The notes below the pieces were generated by a model. The model saw only the letters and a program-made list of their open reading frames with translations. It was not told the DNA's origin and ran no database searches. Positions 63,601 through 64,000 of a stretch of 64,000 nt of DNA are shown in pieces. This stretch comes from Oxyruncus cristatus (lineage: Eukaryota; Chordata; Aves; Passeriformes; Cotingidae), in NCBI GenBank assembly GCA_013399855.1, contig VXAY01002317.1, positions 1,869,152-1,933,151 on the forward strand. The letters are read 5' to 3'. Position numbers and translations under genes: made by a program. The number at the start of each line of letters is the position of its first letter. Positions within the stretch are counted from its first letter, which is position 1.

Positions 63601-64000
63601 TTAAGAAGAGATAAACTACAGTTTGTTGCATGGAGATTGTGGTTAAAATGGGTAAATGTTTGCAGAGATGGCCCTTAATGTGAGTTAGTGTTTCTTGCAG
63701 GACCCTCAATTAAAAATATCAGTACAAGGGAAAAAACCAACTGTATAGCCTATTTAGCCAAGCCTTTTATGACTGTATTCATTATGCATTGTTTAAAAAG
63801 AAAGGAGAGTATTTGGAAGAAGCAGAGGGAAGACGAAAGTCTTTGATTCATATTTAGGTTTCTGCTGCTTTCATTGCTAATTGTCAGTCACTGAGGCCAT
63901 GTAGCTGGTAGCTAGTCTAAACCTGTTCTAAGTTATTAGGCAGTAGGCTGAGACTTGCATGGATAATCTTATACCTGGTTAGTAAGACTTTTTTTTTTTT
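60655..64000. other. Unique AT-rich DNA to window end
   Basis: No gene or repeat family was recognised. A C-rich patch lies near 63205-63250 and a T run (63989-64000) is cut by the window edge. Confidence 0.55.

Noticed and set aside
1..64000. CRISPR arrays, bacterial operons or riboswitches
   Set aside because: No regularly spaced repeats exist, and the sequence is plainly vertebrate (CR1, LTRs, tRNA SINE, no dense coding).

Overview
This window looks like non-coding DNA from a bird, most likely a passerine. It is AT-rich and has no long open reading frame and no recognisable conserved protein-coding gene. Its interspersed repeats are mainly CR1 (chicken repeat 1) LINE fragments. Some end in the octamer-type 3' tail (ATTCTATG / ATTCTGTG repeats) typical of CR1. 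Two solo LTRs of an avian endogenous-retrovirus type are present. The passerine hint comes from one copy of a short element at 21572-21721, whose head is a tRNA-Ile-like sequence and whose tail is a CR1 3' end. As I recall, that architecture is known from passerine SINEs of the TguSINE1 type. The window is best read as an intron or an intergenic gene-poor region.

Layout. 1-5.05 kb: unique AT-rich DNA containing a candidate two-exon model (1282-1337 and 1660-about 2075) with consensus splice sites, a 23-codon spliced ORF and a poly(A) signal; this is unproven. 5.05-5.61 kb: a CR1 fragment on the minus strand with an internal deletion. 5.6-16.9 kb: unique DNA with one (TCA)n microsatellite. 16.9-18.2 kb: a long minus-strand CR1 interrupted by a perfect 242-bp duplication whose two copies are separated by a single N, almost certainly an assembly artefact. 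21.57 kb: the tRNA/CR1 SINE. 30.3-30.9 kb: a decayed minus-strand CR1. 36.9-37.5 kb: solo LTR 1. 37.97 kb: a short CR1 3' end. 41.5-41.9 kb: a plus-strand CR1 3' end of the same tail type as the SINE. 46.9-47.7 kb: a plus-strand CR1 starting next to a (TA)16 tract, followed at 47.9-48.5 kb by a much older minus-strand CR1. 52.3-52.7 kb: a possible degraded LTR. 56.4-56.9 kb: solo LTR 2. 58.6-60.1 kb: the longest CR1, with broken reverse-transcriptase remnants. 60.6 kb: a CR1 tail. The remainder is unique DNA with short homopolymer and microsatellite tracts.

How the parts relate. No gene set works together here. The shared biology is retroposition: CR1 LINEs supply the reverse transcriptase that recognises the CR1-like 3' end, and the tRNA-headed SINE carries that same 3' end. 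The window therefore holds both the parasite and relatives of its likely partner LINE. All family assignments come from motif and sequence recognition by eye. No database search was possible.
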